Shown: positions 21,801 through 31,801, numbered from the stretch's first letter. The stretch: DNA of 38,063 nucleotides from Elysia marginata (GCA_019649035.1 BMAT01005807.1:60884-98946), one strand, 5' to 3'. Program-made: numbers and translations. The notes: a model not told the origin generated them from the letters alone.

Positions 21801-24800
21801 CAGCGCAAAATTATTCGAAATAAGATAGATCCATCATTGCGCAAACTTTCAATCATTTCAATAAATATTTTTGTACTTTAAGTCAATTTTTTCCTATTCT
21901 AAACTTCATTGGCTGTTCTTATGCAAACCCTCATGCCATGTAAAAGCAACCTTGGAAAGTTTAAGTCAATAAAGCAAAATAAGGTGACCCTACTCAAGCA
22001 GCTCCTAAGTTGTTTAAACAGAGATGCCATTTTTCTTTTTTTTCCATTTTTTTAACCCTAATAAACTGAATGAAGGCTCAAATTTTAACAAGATCGAGCC
22101 TATGAAGAATGACAATTCAGTGCTACCAAATGACCCATTTTGTAAATATTCATTTACTCAAGGATTTTTTTTTACGCTAGGATTTTCAGTTGTTATCTGA
22201 AAATTTGGGTGCCATACCTGATATATAAATTAGACCCATTGGGTTTTTTGTATTGTGAAAAGTTCTATCTGTGTCAAAAAACAGTTAATAAATTAAAGTG
22301 CTGTCCAATCTGCTCTGACGCTGCTCTGAAATCTTCTTCCTAACAGTTTAGCCATTATATTTGAATGAACTAAAAGTCAATACTATTTTGTTTCGTAGTG
22401 GAAAAGTATTGAATAAACAAGTTTTTGTTTTCCTTTATTTTCATGAAGATGAATTTTGAAATACCTCATCATATCTAAAACTTTTGAGATAAATATTTTC
22501 ACACAGATTCTTGACTGTATATGTCGTCTGTTTTGCTCTTTTAACCAATCAGTTGATGGAGCTATCCATGCTGCTGCTGGACCACATCTACGACAAGAAT
22601 GTGAGCTGTTAAATGGTTGCCATGGAGGTGATGCTAAAATTACTTGTGGCTACAAGTTGCCTGCCAAATGTGAGTTGGTCACAAAAATGACTCACTGTCT
22701 GGGTGAACAGTAGTTGTTAATATATACTAACCCTTTCAGACCCCATCCCCCCAGCCTAATTCTTTCCCCTGCCTGGCCTCCCAGGAGAAAAATAAGAAAA
22801 ACGTATATGAGTTAGAAAACTGTTAGTTGCATGCAAACCAGTGGTCAGAATTAGTTGAAACTTACAGATATTATAGATAAGAGGCTCACCTTTCAATGAA
22901 CGCCAGTATTGGACCTTGGTGTGGTAGTCCACCCAGAAGGTCGATCCATATTTTACACACAGGTACTTTGTGCAGAGGCTGCACCACACATTGGTCTTCA
23001 CCTTCTTGTTGGGGTTGTCTTTGTAGGCTACTCCAGGGTTCTGCCTATTGAACTGGTTGTGCTTTTCCATGCACACAGCACACACATGGTTGGACTTCTC
23101 CTCAGGAATTTCTGGCCAGTGGTTGCCTGGGATGAGGCGTTGGGGGCAGGGCTCTAGCTGACCTCTCCGAATGGCTTTTGAACGGTAATCGCCAATCAGT
23201 TCAAGGCACAACTTCTGAATGTACCTAGTGAAGAACATAGGCTTCTTCTCTGCTGCTTCCTGCTTTGTCACGTAGATTACAAAGGAATTGTAGCAGGCCC
23301 ACATGAAAAATTTGATGAAGAGGCATCTCGGCCAGCGGTTATGACGGCGTGAGCGGTTGAGTCGCGTCATCTGATCGTTTTTGTCACTTCCTCCCATGTG
23401 TCTGTTATAATCCTCAACAAGTTGTGGCATTGTAACCTCTGCAAGAGTCGGATCCTTATTTCGTTGGCTTGCAACTCCAATCTTGGTGGGGTCATGGTAG
23501 TTGGAGATGAAGGTGATGGGTTTGTGGTCCTGCCCTACCATGCAGATGATGCTGTCCTGGCATCGATACTGGCTTTCACCCCTCTGCATTTTGTTGACCT
23601 TCAGAGATTTAGGAAAGAATTTCCTGTTTTGCTGTAGCGTGCCAACGAGTCCAGTGTGGAGCTCATTTAGCATATACCGTGCCAAGGTCACCGAATTATA
23701 GTAGCCGTCCATGACAACGATATGTGCTTTCCTCTCCTTCTTGCATGACGTCAAAAGACGCACCACCGTATTGCCCACTGCACCCAGGTCTTGAATAGCC
23801 GCATCTGTTGCACCCGTGTAAATTTCTGCATTTACAACATAGCTGGTCCTGCTCTGCACAACAGAAATGACTTCATCCCCCATTTTGTGGGTTTATCCTT
23901 TATGTATTGTTTGATGGCCAGTCGGTTTTTGGTTGGGATCATTCCCTTGTCGAGACTCAAGTGCTGCCACGGTTGGTAGTACTGGCGAAACTTGTGGAGG
24001 AGATAGTTCATAAAAGGCCTTACTTTGTAGATCCTGTCTGTTTTTTCAATGTCTGTGTCTGCCTCGTCAACCACATGGAGAAAGGTCCAAAGTGTGAGAA
24101 ATCGGTTGCGAGTCATAACGGTGCGGAATCCAGGGGTGAAATCGATGAAGTCAGTGTCCTCGTTCGCCCAATAGTCCCGGTAGCTTGGTTTGATGCATAT
24201 GTACTCCATGTAAATCCATAGCCCTATAAATGCTTTCATCTCTTCAACAGAGGCATCTTTGTAGTTCTTAGCATGGTAAGAATTGGGTTTTGCTTCGCGA
24301 ACCTTTTGAGCGCGGAGATTTGTCATTGCTGTTAGATTCTGCCAGAAATCGTCCTCCATAAACAAGGACAGAAAATCTAGACATGCACTCTCATCATTGA
24401 TAGCTCCTGGAATGTTGACTGGCCCTACTTCATCTTCATTGAAACTTAGATCTATGTGTGAGGGCACAAAAGTTCTAGTCCAACCATCATCATTATTAAC
24501 AACAACATTGTCACCACGATCAGCTGGTTGACGGACACGCCCCCCTCCCATAACAGACAGCCTACCTCTAGATCTACCGCCATCTTCATCATCACTCGCC
24601 CTATCACTGTCAAAATCATCATCACTTGAACTGTTTTTTTTAACTAATTTTTTTCATATTTTTCATTAAGCTTTTTGACTTATTTGCCTTACGAATAGAA
24701 AAGAAGCTGAGAGCTTGGCAACAGTTCATGCACACCCATTTCAAAGAAAAAAAAACTAAATCTAGGTCTAGATCTAGATTTCAGTTTATCATTGTCAGCA

Positions 24801-27800
24801 AGCCTGTATCCTTATTCGAAACCTAGAACACAAACATTGGTGAACATTTTCATTCATAATGTCTGTTGGGTTTCCAAAGGCATTAGCTTAAAATTTTACA
24901 TTAGCAAAGAAGCGCAAAGCATGACGCAAAAATCATTCATTAAATCTACCCTGGTTCAAATTTGCGTTTTGCCCTATATTCTTTCACGGCATTAAAATTT
25001 TTTTATCAGCACCAGCGTTTCGACGTTCAAGTAAAATTACATTGATAGCTTTAAAAAGTTTGACGATGGCATTTGTAGGCCGATAAAGGGTATTTAAATA
25101 AGAAAACAATAAAATTTCAAACCATAAAACTACAGGGAGTCTAGATTTCTAGTTAACGGTTTGTGATTTTAACATCTACCTGATTCCTTATATAAAATTT
25201 GTAGTCTGAGAGTTGAGTAGGTTAGGAACACTGGCTCTGTGGCCTAGCGGTAAGACACTCGCTCAGAGATCGGGAGTTGCGTGGTTGGATCCCCGGCCAA
25301 GTCAAACCAAGGACTTTAAAATTGGTATCAGCAGTTGATCTGCCTAGCGTCTGGCATTATGGATTTAGTGCTAAGTCTGGTTGGCCTAGTGTCAGGATAA
25401 TGTGACTGGTTGTGGTGTATGCAAGCTCTCTTTACATCACAGTGTGGCAGCACACTTTCAATTGTCCCCAGCGCTGTCTCTGAAGCTGATTGGGACAAAC
25501 ATTCAAACAACCAACCAACTTTGTCTCAAAGTTGCCATTCCCAATGCAATTTTAATATGTATAGATGCAGTGGAGTAAGATTTTTTTCAAACGCTAATCC
25601 TTTGAAATTGTTAGTTCGTCACTCTGCTTCAGCTAGCGAAGGTTACTGATATCCCAAATGTCCATCTTCATACTTCCTCAATACACTTTGTAAGAAAAGT
25701 CTGGTTGCCTTCACCATTTGGGCTTACAACGAACAAGGCTGAAATCATATGAGAAAAGCTTCTTCTCCCTGGACACTTTTCAACCTCTTTGGACCAGGAC
25801 CTCCTCTCACACCCAGTCATCTTCTTGACTATAGAGTGATAGACTTACCTAACAGACAAGGCAGATTGCATTGTCATGACAATCATTCACCCTTGGTCAT
25901 TGATGACGCCTTCTCCTTCTTCTTTGCCATACAAACATGTTAGTGATAGGCAATAAGCTTATTGAATAGAGATTGGCTCTTTTATCATGTAAAGTAGGCC
26001 TATGAGGCACCACAGGAAAGATATTTATACCTTTACCACTGAAAATAACAGTCCGAAGACTCTAAAACTATAATTTCTACCAATGAATTTCATAGAAAAC
26101 ACTGGAATGCTGTTAACTTAAGTTGTGGACAAGTTTTTCATTTTTTTGCAGAGAGTATTTTGGATTTTGAGACCCTTTGAATATCAATAAGCCCTTCAAT
26201 TAAAACACCTTAACTCAAGCATGCTCAACAACGAATTATAAATATCCTTATATCGATGAAACTGAACTAATCTGCCCTCTGTTGTCTTATTTTTTTAACA
26301 CTATCTGAGTCTTATTTGGGAGGAAAGCAAATAAAAGAATGTGGATTCGTTTTGATTGATATACTGAGGAACACAAATCTGCAGTTATATGTCCAATAGG
26401 CAGATGTAGCGTATATTTATTTACATTTTTTTTGTTGCAGTTGTGGTGCACACAGTGGGGCCAAGGGGAGAGCATCCAAGAGTTCTTGAGAGTTGTTACA
26501 ACAAGTGTCTTGATTTGCTCAAAGAAAACAACCTCAAAAGCATTGTAAGTTAGACTTAAGTTTTACTTTACATGTATAAAAATCCTCAAAGGTGCTCTTA
26601 TAAAAAGAAAATTACAAATGATTTTTGACTACCAACCTTATTTTTGGGAAAGTTATTTAGTACTGTTTGCAGTATCTGAATGAAATTACTTTTAATTATC
26701 AACCCAATATATCATAAATGAAGTACAGTTCACTCATCTAAGATGTAATGTCTTTTCTATTTTTATTTCAGGCCTTTCCTTGCATCTCTACCGGCATATT
26801 TGGTGAGTAACTCACCAAACCTCTAACTGCTCATTTAAGATTCTCTAAATTGGACTCAGTATTGTAGCCCTCTTATAAATTTGAGATTTAGGCCAATCAT
26901 TCCGTTTTCAATTTTTTATATTTCCTTTTCTACTAAATTAAATGTTAATAATTGTAGTTGATATTTATATCAATGCAATGACTATGTTATTTATTGAATA
27001 TTGGTACGTCATTGGGTTATGAATCTTTTTGAATATCTCTTATGGACATGTCTAGGTGTATTTTGCAACTTTTCAGTCCCATTTCATGTCTCATAGTTTA
27101 TAATGAAAATCATTGTGTTCCTTCAAAATATGCCAAACATACATCTCATCTAACCATTACCACTCTATGCAAATTATTATTATGAAATAAATGGTTCTAA
27201 CTTTCTAAAGGAGATATATGACATAGATTTTGATGAACAGCAGTTTGCTTATGATTTGGTTGAGCTGAAGCTTTTGGTCAGGTGTGTTTTCCACTGTGCT
27301 ACTTATAATGCTGCATAATTATAGCTTTTTTTTAACATTTGCAAACAAATATAAAGGAGGTAAGACTGTCTCTAAGATGTGTTTATAAATTTCTGGATTT
27401 AAGTGTAAGACTAAGAGTAGGCAGATGTATTTGAGCAATTTAACCAAGAGTTTCTGATCTTAAAGAAATTGTGAATTTGCTTTTTTGTGGAATTATGTTT
27501 AAATGTATGAAAAAGATGAAAGTATGGTTTTCTAAAGTATTTTTTCTTAATTGATAAAGGTTATCCAAATTTGAATGCTGCCAAAGTTGCCCTTGGTACC
27601 ATCAGGAAATGGTTAGAAAAAGAAGAGTATGCAGAAAATGTGAGTGAAATATTTTATTAACACATAGAATAAAGCAATTAACCTATAAATTATTAAAAAT
27701 AAAGAAAGAGTTTTGTCCTCATTTGAAAATAGTCCAGGGTAAATGAATTGGAAGTTGGAAATCAAGTTTTTGAGAAAACTCCATTAAAAGGTCTAGTTTT

Positions 27801-30716
27801 CTTCTTTTTGTCAATATTTTAAATTAACAAGGGTTTTAATATTTTTTTTACAAAAGATTAATAATTTTATGACATTAATTGTTGGCTTATGGAAGCTTAT
27901 AAAAGTGTCTTTTTCTAAACAACAACTACTTTAAAGGTGAAAACTGCGACATAAAACTCATTCATCATATTTCTACTTCATGTACATTGAAGTTAGTTAT
28001 GTTCAGCATGAACTAATTTTTGTTTGTTTTTTTTTGTCAAGGAATTTTTAAGCTTTGGATTTTTGACCAATTTGAATAATGGCCAGAATTTTGCAAGTGC
28101 ATAAAGGCCAAGTCTGAAATAAAGGATTAAATACTGAAGTTGCCATGGCTGAATAGATAAGGTACTGTTTTATGTTTTGCAGTACATGTATTACTTTGGT
28201 CCGTCCATAACTCATGCTGACGTTCGAGCAAATAATTTTTTTTTTCTTAACAGGTCGAGCGCATCATCATGTGTCTTTTCCTGAAAAAAGATATTGCAAT
28301 TTATGATGAGCAAATGCAGCTTTATTTCCCTATAGATCGAGGAGAAACAGGTTTGTAAGCTAAAAAAAATAATTTTTAATATTAATAGAGAAAATATTTT
28401 TTGAAAACATCATTATCAAAACAATAATTATATTGTTAGTGGGTTTTAAGTTTGAGTTATTTAGTGTACACTTCTTAGCAAGGTGAGTTTATAAAAGTAT
28501 TTATTTATACGTTTTGTAATTAGGTGCGTTAAAAATGGCGATCTATTCAGAAGTGACATTTTCTCTTCCACATCAAGTTTCATTGACTTTTGTTAAAATG
28601 AATTTCAAGTATAATAGGCTTTATTGTAAAAAAAATTAGCAAAATCACAAAATGTGTGTGAGTTTCTTTGTAAGGTAAAAGTTTTACATTAAGCCTACAA
28701 TTTTTTTTACAGTGTTTTATTGTTTGTTTTTACAACCAAAGCTCTCCTAGTCTTGCATGTTTTGATAATTCATTTGGGACCTAAATCCTCAAGCTTTCCA
28801 CTGTGTATAGGAAAGTCTTTTTTTATATCTTAAATTTTTAAAAAGCTATAATAGTGTTTTATGCTTATTGTATTCAAGGCTGTTAAAAGCCAATCTCAGA
28901 ATTTCATTGAGAAAAGAAACAATTAGAATCTTTGACTTAAGTCAACCGTTTTTAGTTAATATGAAAGGGATGAAGTCTTTATATATACAGGGCAGCAAGA
29001 GGTCTTTAAATTCTTTTAGGAAAGTCAATGTGTTTGAGGTACTTTTAGGAAGGTGTGTTTGAACTTATGTTCTCAATATGCAGTTGGGCAGTTTTAAGTG
29101 TTTTACATTTTTTAAGTCTTTATTTGTTTAGTACAACTTGAGCAGATGTAACAGGACAAGAGTAGTCCATCTTCCAAATATATAACTTCATAACAGATTG
29201 AAAGGGTCACCCCAGTATGATCAAAGCTTTTTTAAAAGCTTCTTTTATGTCAAACTACAATCTTGTCAGCCAAGTTACAATAGTTTTTAGTTTTCTAAGA
29301 ATTATATGGCTCTGAATTTTTTTTTCTGTAATACCTCATTTTTAGCTTTGCATGATCAAAAACACCTCTGTCAGTGCATTGCTCAATGATTGCATGCTTT
29401 TGGGCAGCAGGGAAGAAGGAGGTGCCATCAGTGACTGAGTGTGAATGATTGACTGGATGGTGCCGTCTGTCAGGCTGGTTAGCTAGTTCTATCATAGTCA
29501 GGCACTGAGGACTACTATGACAGGAATTGGGGTGGGGCAGGGTCTGCGCTAATGGGTAGCATCTTAAAGAAATTCTGGTGTCTGGTGTAGCAGTAGACAT
29601 TGGCTCTTAGACTGAGAGGACATGTCTGCGATTCAAGGCCTGTCAGGTTGGTGTCTGAATAGACTATTTAAACACATTCCATCTCCCCACTAGTATGTTA
29701 AATGAGTACCCAACTAAAGAAAGTGAAAGATACTCTCAGTGTACTGGAGTTGTGTGTTTTAAATGCTGCTCACCAGTGATTCAGAAAGTAATTTTAGTTA
29801 TAATCGCCTGGTAGAGAACCTATGTTTGAGCTTGGAGCATTTTTTGTATGGGGGTGCTATATAAAATTCATTCCTTTTTCAAAAGTGTTGAGCCCCACTT
29901 TTGGTTAGTGGTATGGATTTTTTGTTAGAATTCATTTATTTAAAAAAAAAATTTATACATTATACTAATCCTTTTTGGGAAATTTGGCTTTGTTACTCAG
30001 TGTAACTGTGTGCAGCGCCACCAATGCCCCAGCTGACCAATACATTTGAAGGTCTCTTTCAAACCCATATGCAAGATGTTCCAGGCGCATGTAAAAAATG
30101 CAAGACATGCCTGTAGCTGGGTACCCATTTTAGAGGTGGGGGGACTGGGGAAAGTTAGGGTAAATTGCTTTCCCAAGGCATTTGCAACAATGCATGGTCG
30201 GGAGTGGAACCCGCGACCTCCAGATCTCAATGCTGAGGCGCTGTGTTGAGTTTTGTTTAAATTAAATGAAAGCTTTGATTATGTTTGTCACCACCCAAAA
30301 ATCTTTTGTTTTTTTAATGTTTACATAATATTTTGATATTAAAGGCACAGTATATCTCCATGGATGAAGATATAGAGGATGACTCAGTTAATGTCTAAAG
30401 GATTCGAAAAAAATATTTATCAATAGGCTATGGTTCTCATAAAAGCAATAACTCTATTGGAATGAACAAGAAAAGTTTCGTTCTTTTATTTGTAACTTGT
30501 AAGGATAATTAGAAGAAAATATTTTAAAAGTGGAGTTCTGAAGTCAAAGAAACATGCTGCCTTTAAAATATAAAGCTCACTACCTATTGAACTCATACAA
30601 GCAAAACCACGTTTTTCTGGTTTAAACTAAAATTAAAGGTTATAGAAACAGCTTTACATGTATCACTAATCTTTGAAAAATATTTTTCATCAGGCAATCC
30701 TGCTGCAGAGAAATAG
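18605..30716 (+). CDS. MacroD-type macrodomain mono-ADP-ribosylhydrolase, nine coding exons
   Basis: Predicted 312-residue protein. Exons: 18605-18806, 19897-20043, 21592-21729, 22553-22669, 26441-26544, 26772-26802, 27560-27639, 28254-28350, 30694-30716. All junctions are GT-AG and in phase. Residues 1-67 are Lys/Glu-rich and probably disordered. Residues 68-116 form a basic helical region like the segment before the macrodomain in MacroD1/2. The macrodomain spans about 130-300. MacroD proteins remove ADP-ribose from acidic side chains and deacetylate O-acetyl-ADP-ribose. The residues known to matter in that family are present: the NAAN motif with N154, D164 in GGGGVDG, H168, and the ISTGIFGYP loop (242-249). 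Oddities: the usual HRAAG reads HAAAG (A169), and the loop after HTVGP is about six residues shorter than in human MACROD2. The short C-terminus is closer to MACROD1. MACROD1 is mitochondrial; here an open frame continues 5' of the ATG to an acceptor at 18560, so an upstream exon could add a leader. The family call is firm; the orthology (MACROD1 or MACROD2) is not. Confidence 0.92.
19897..20043 (+). CDS. MacroD exon 2 (residues 68-116)
   Basis: Acceptor CAACAG, donor GTATAA. It encodes [20 protein letters not shown] and a Trp-containing end (MMSKWWK). This matches the basic helix that precedes the macrodomain in MacroD1/2 (family pattern LLKM...RR.EY). Confidence 0.85.
21592..21729 (+). CDS. 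MacroD exon 3 (residues 117-162), NAAN motif
   Basis: Acceptor CTTTACAG, donor GTAATT. Encodes [20 protein letters not shown] and ESLLGGGG. This is the first strand of the macrodomain, with D140 of GDIT, N151 and N154 of NAAN, and the glycine-rich loop that binds ADP-ribose. Confidence 0.95.
22553..22669 (+). CDS. MacroD exon 4 (residues 163-201), VDGAIH motif
   Basis: Acceptor CCAATCAG, donor GTGAGT. Encodes [11 protein letters not shown], then [21 protein letters not shown]164 and H168 are conserved. A169 replaces the arginine usual in HRAAG. Confidence 0.95.
22731..25090 (-). mobile_element. Candidate limits of the piggyBac element
   Basis: A CCCTTTCAGACCCC end at 22731 (outer bases CCC, as in piggyBac) and an AAAGGG end at 25085-25090 enclose the transposase with a length of 2360 bp, which is usual for the family. 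The shared terminal repeat is only CCCTTT plus scattered matches. The expected TTAA duplication is not seen: the flanks are CTAA on the left and TATT on the right. TTAA does occur a few bases outside each end (22717-22720 and 25094-25097). The boundaries are tentative. Confidence 0.35.
22756..24551 (-). pseudogene. piggyBac-type transposase split by one frameshift
   Basis: Two overlapping minus-strand frames: 24551-23832 (239 residues, N-terminal) and 23883-22756 (375 residues). Together they cover a typical piggyBac transposase (DDE_Tnp_1_7). The N-terminal part has the helical region ending [20 protein letters not shown] and [10 protein letters not shown]. The second frame has [39 protein letters not shown] and a C-terminal cysteine-rich domain (CAVC, WCSLC and LC with a WVDYHT end). 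Of the three catalytic aspartates, the second (VMDGYYNS) and third (GGSDKND) are intact. The first normally follows FxLC, and that is exactly where the frame breaks (about 23840-23850). One base appears to have been lost. The gene is well preserved apart from this, so the insertion is moderately recent. Upstream of the ATG the frame stays open through an Asp/Ser-rich stretch to a TGA next to a poly(A) run at about 24648-24656. Confidence 0.88.
25231..25310 (+). repeat. tRNA-derived SINE head, second family
   Basis: Plus-strand A box TGGCCTAGCGGTAAGACAC (about 25239-25257) and B box GGTTGGATCCC (about 25293-25303), preceded by CTGGCTCTG. It differs from the 6721/11927/29968 family in both boxes, so it is a separate SINE lineage. 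The body probably extends to about 25560, but no second copy defines it. Confidence 0.6.
25770..25940 (+). repeat. Copy 1 of an unnamed dispersed repeat (plus)
   Basis: Alignable by eye to the reverse complement of about 29398-29560. Shared blocks are GACTATAGAGTGATAGA versus GACTATGATAGA, then CAATCATTCAC, GTCATTGATGACGCC versus GTCACTGATGGCACC, and TTCTTC before a CATG. Both copies are open in the same frame over the best block (NHS...V.D..SFF), suggesting either a coding origin or shared ancestry. The family is not identified. Confidence 0.5.
26441..26544 (+). CDS. MacroD exon 5 (residues 202-236)
   Basis: Acceptor TTTGTTGCAG, donor GTAAGT. Encodes [20 protein letters not shown] and [13 protein letters not shown]. 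This is the macrodomain strand HTVGP and the following helix. The loop after HTVGP is shorter than in human MacroD2. Confidence 0.95.
26772..26802 (+). CDS. MacroD exon 6 (31-bp micro-exon, residues 237-246)
   Basis: Acceptor TTATTTCAG, donor GTGAGT. Encodes [10 protein letters not shown], the phosphate-binding loop that is nearly invariant in MacroD proteins. The exon is very short but its phase fits both neighbours exactly. Confidence 0.95.
27560..27639 (+). CDS. MacroD exon 7 (residues 247-273)
   Basis: Acceptor TTGATAAAG is weak in pyrimidines, but a TTTTTTCTTAATTG tract precedes it. The donor is GTGAGT. Encodes [20 protein letters not shown], completing the FGYP motif and the C-terminal helix. 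Confidence 0.92.
28254..28350 (+). CDS. MacroD exon 8 (residues 274-305)
   Basis: Acceptor TTTTTCTTAACAG. Encodes [20 protein letters not shown] and [12 protein letters not shown], the last macrodomain strand and helix. The donor CAGGTTTGT is weak. If it is not used, the frame reads two more residues (Gly-Leu) to a TAA at 28356-28358. Confidence 0.92.
29398..29560 (-). repeat. Copy 2 of the unnamed dispersed repeat (minus)
   Basis: Reverse-complement counterpart of 25770-25940. It lies in an open minus-strand frame of 101 codons (29600-29295) with a [20 protein letters not shown] segment. No known domain was recognised. Confidence 0.5.
29595..29720 (+). repeat. Probable decayed tRNA-derived SINE
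   Basis: TGGCTCTTAGACTGAGAGG and GCGATTCAAGGCC sit at A-box and B-box spacing. A body follows with AAATGAGTACCCAACTAAAG, which resembles the AATGGGTGCCCAGCTACAGG block of SINE copy A. Both promoter boxes are degenerate. Confidence 0.4.
29968..30245 (-). repeat. tRNA-derived SINE, copy C
   Basis: Same family as 6721-7013. It shares the end (TTTTTGGGAAATTTGGCTT on plus), the GCAGCGCCAC.AATGCCCCAGC block, the GCCTGTAGCTGGG.ACCCATTTTA block and the B-box region (30200-30210, decayed to GTTCCACTCCC on the minus strand). The A-box end is truncated or diverged. Confidence 0.8.
30694..30716 (+). CDS. MacroD exon 9 (residues 306-312 and stop)
   Basis: Acceptor TATTTTTCATCAG. Encodes the last residues GNPAAEK and a TAG at 30714-30716. 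The rest of the exon is 3' UTR, ending after poly(A) signals at 30852 and 31077. Confidence 0.8.
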
Positions 30717-30851
30717 AGAGAAAGCCTTGCAAGAAGAAGATACCAGCAAAACTGTCTGTGGTTAATACGAATCTGAAAGAGTTCTATACCTCTATTACTG
30801 TACAGAAAATGTAATGAGGAAAGCTACTGCAAGATTTCATTATATTTTTGC

Positions 30852-30857
30852 AATAAA
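30852..30857 (+). terminator. MacroD proximal poly(A) signal AATAAA
   Basis: Canonical hexamer 136 bases after the stop codon. Confidence 0.6.
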
Positions 30858-31076
30858 ACTAACTCGAGCCAGAGATGAGCTGGTTTGAAAGAAACAGTTG
30901 ACAGCTGTTACTAACTAATGGAGGGTGGCAAAATTATTTAGTCTACTTTAATAAATTTTTGTAGAGGTGAGCATCTGTGATGTCCAAACTGTTGCTTTTT
31001 TTTATTTCATGTTAATGTATGGAGACAAAATTGAACACCTTTGATTTTGTTACTGTGTCAATGATATTTGAAAACA

Positions 31077-31082
31077 AATAAA
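31077..31082 (+). terminator. MacroD distal poly(A) signal AATAAA
   Basis: Canonical hexamer within ACAAATAAAAATTTT, 361 bases after the stop and followed by GT/T-rich sequence. It is the likelier main site. Confidence 0.65.
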
Positions 31083-31183
31083 AATTTTACAACACAAAGC
31101 CAGATGTATTGATGTTTCCTTTTTTTAAATGGTTGAATGATGTTTATGCTACTTTTGGGGTAAATATGAATTCATAAAAAATA

Positions 31184-31801
31184 CAGTGGAATTCACGAGA
31201 AGTCAACTCTTGGTTAAAGTCAACACTTTGCAATGGTCTCGGTTTTTTCTTCTTTATTTTGCATTAAGTCAACTGCCTCGGACTTATTTTTGCTCAAAGT
31301 CAACAACTCGTTGCCAGATTGAAAGAGATAGAGAGAACCCAGATGGGTCTTGATAGAGACAAAGAGGTGGGTGGGTGGGCGATCTTTGTTTTCATTCAGG
31401 GTTAAAGACACTGCTTGCAGCTTATATTCGCCTGCCTGGACCCACTGGCCTGGCTATTATAGCTGGACAGGTGCTGATTGGGGCAGTCCACTGATGATTC
31501 TCCCACTCCTCCCTCCCTCACCACACTACTCCAACAAATTTTATGCGTACAAAGTGTTTCCATGTACACACTCATGCATTCCATCACTGTGTCTACATCT
31601 GGCCTAGGCTAGCCTTCATCATTTCTCCGAGTACCTTCTAGTGATCACGTTCCGCTGTTTAATTTAGCTCTTACAGATCGCACTATTATTGTTACAACCC
31701 CCCCCCCCCTGAAAATAAAGTCAACCTCTCTTAAAGTCAACACCTTAGTCAACACCACTTTTTTTTGGTCCTGAGGTGTTGACTTTATGTGGATTCCACT
31801 A
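31184..31801. mobile_element. 618-bp non-autonomous DNA transposon (pogo/Tc1-mariner-like MITE)
   Basis: The ends are inverted repeats. The left end is CAGTGGAATTCAC, then GAGAAGTCAAC. The right end on the reverse strand is TAGTGGAATCCAC, then ATAAAGTCAAC. Both are flanked by TA (31182-31183 and 31802-31803), the duplication made by Tc1/mariner/pogo transposases. Inside each end the motif AAGTCAAC recurs: 31200, 31217, 31266 and 31297 on the left; 31718, 31734 and 31746 (TAGTCAAC) on the right; and inverted at 31778. No transposase frame is present, so it must have been moved by an enzyme encoded elsewhere. The superfamily is inferred from the TA duplication and CAGT start. Confidence 0.8.

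Larger units (their letters stand above)
22670..26440 (+). other. MacroD intron 4 (3771 bp), host of a piggyBac element
   Basis: GTGAGT donor, TTTTTTTTGTTGCAG acceptor. It carries the minus-strand piggyBac transposase (22756-24551), a tRNA-headed SINE (25231-25310) and one copy of a repeat shared with intron 8 (25770-25940). The piggyBac copy accounts for much of the extra length. Confidence 0.85.
28351..30693 (+). other. MacroD intron 8 (2343 bp), repeat-rich
   Basis: Holds copy 2 of an unnamed repeat (29398-29560), a probable SINE (29595-29720) and a full SINE (29968-30245). The AT-rich remainder has poly(T) and poly(A) runs. No further exon is seen. Confidence 0.7.
30717..31095 (+). other. 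MacroD 3' untranslated region
   Basis: Runs from the stop to just past the second poly(A) signal. No coding potential. The end is estimated at about 10-20 bases after the AATAAA. Confidence 0.6.

Noticed and set aside
22909..24221. Plus-strand open frames at 22909-23157, 23398-23637, 23501-23701 and 23907-24221
   Set aside because: Antisense shadows of the minus-strand piggyBac transposase.
28140..28200. A-box-like TGGCTGAATAGATAAGG suggesting a SINE
   Set aside because: No B box at the right spacing and no second copy in the window.
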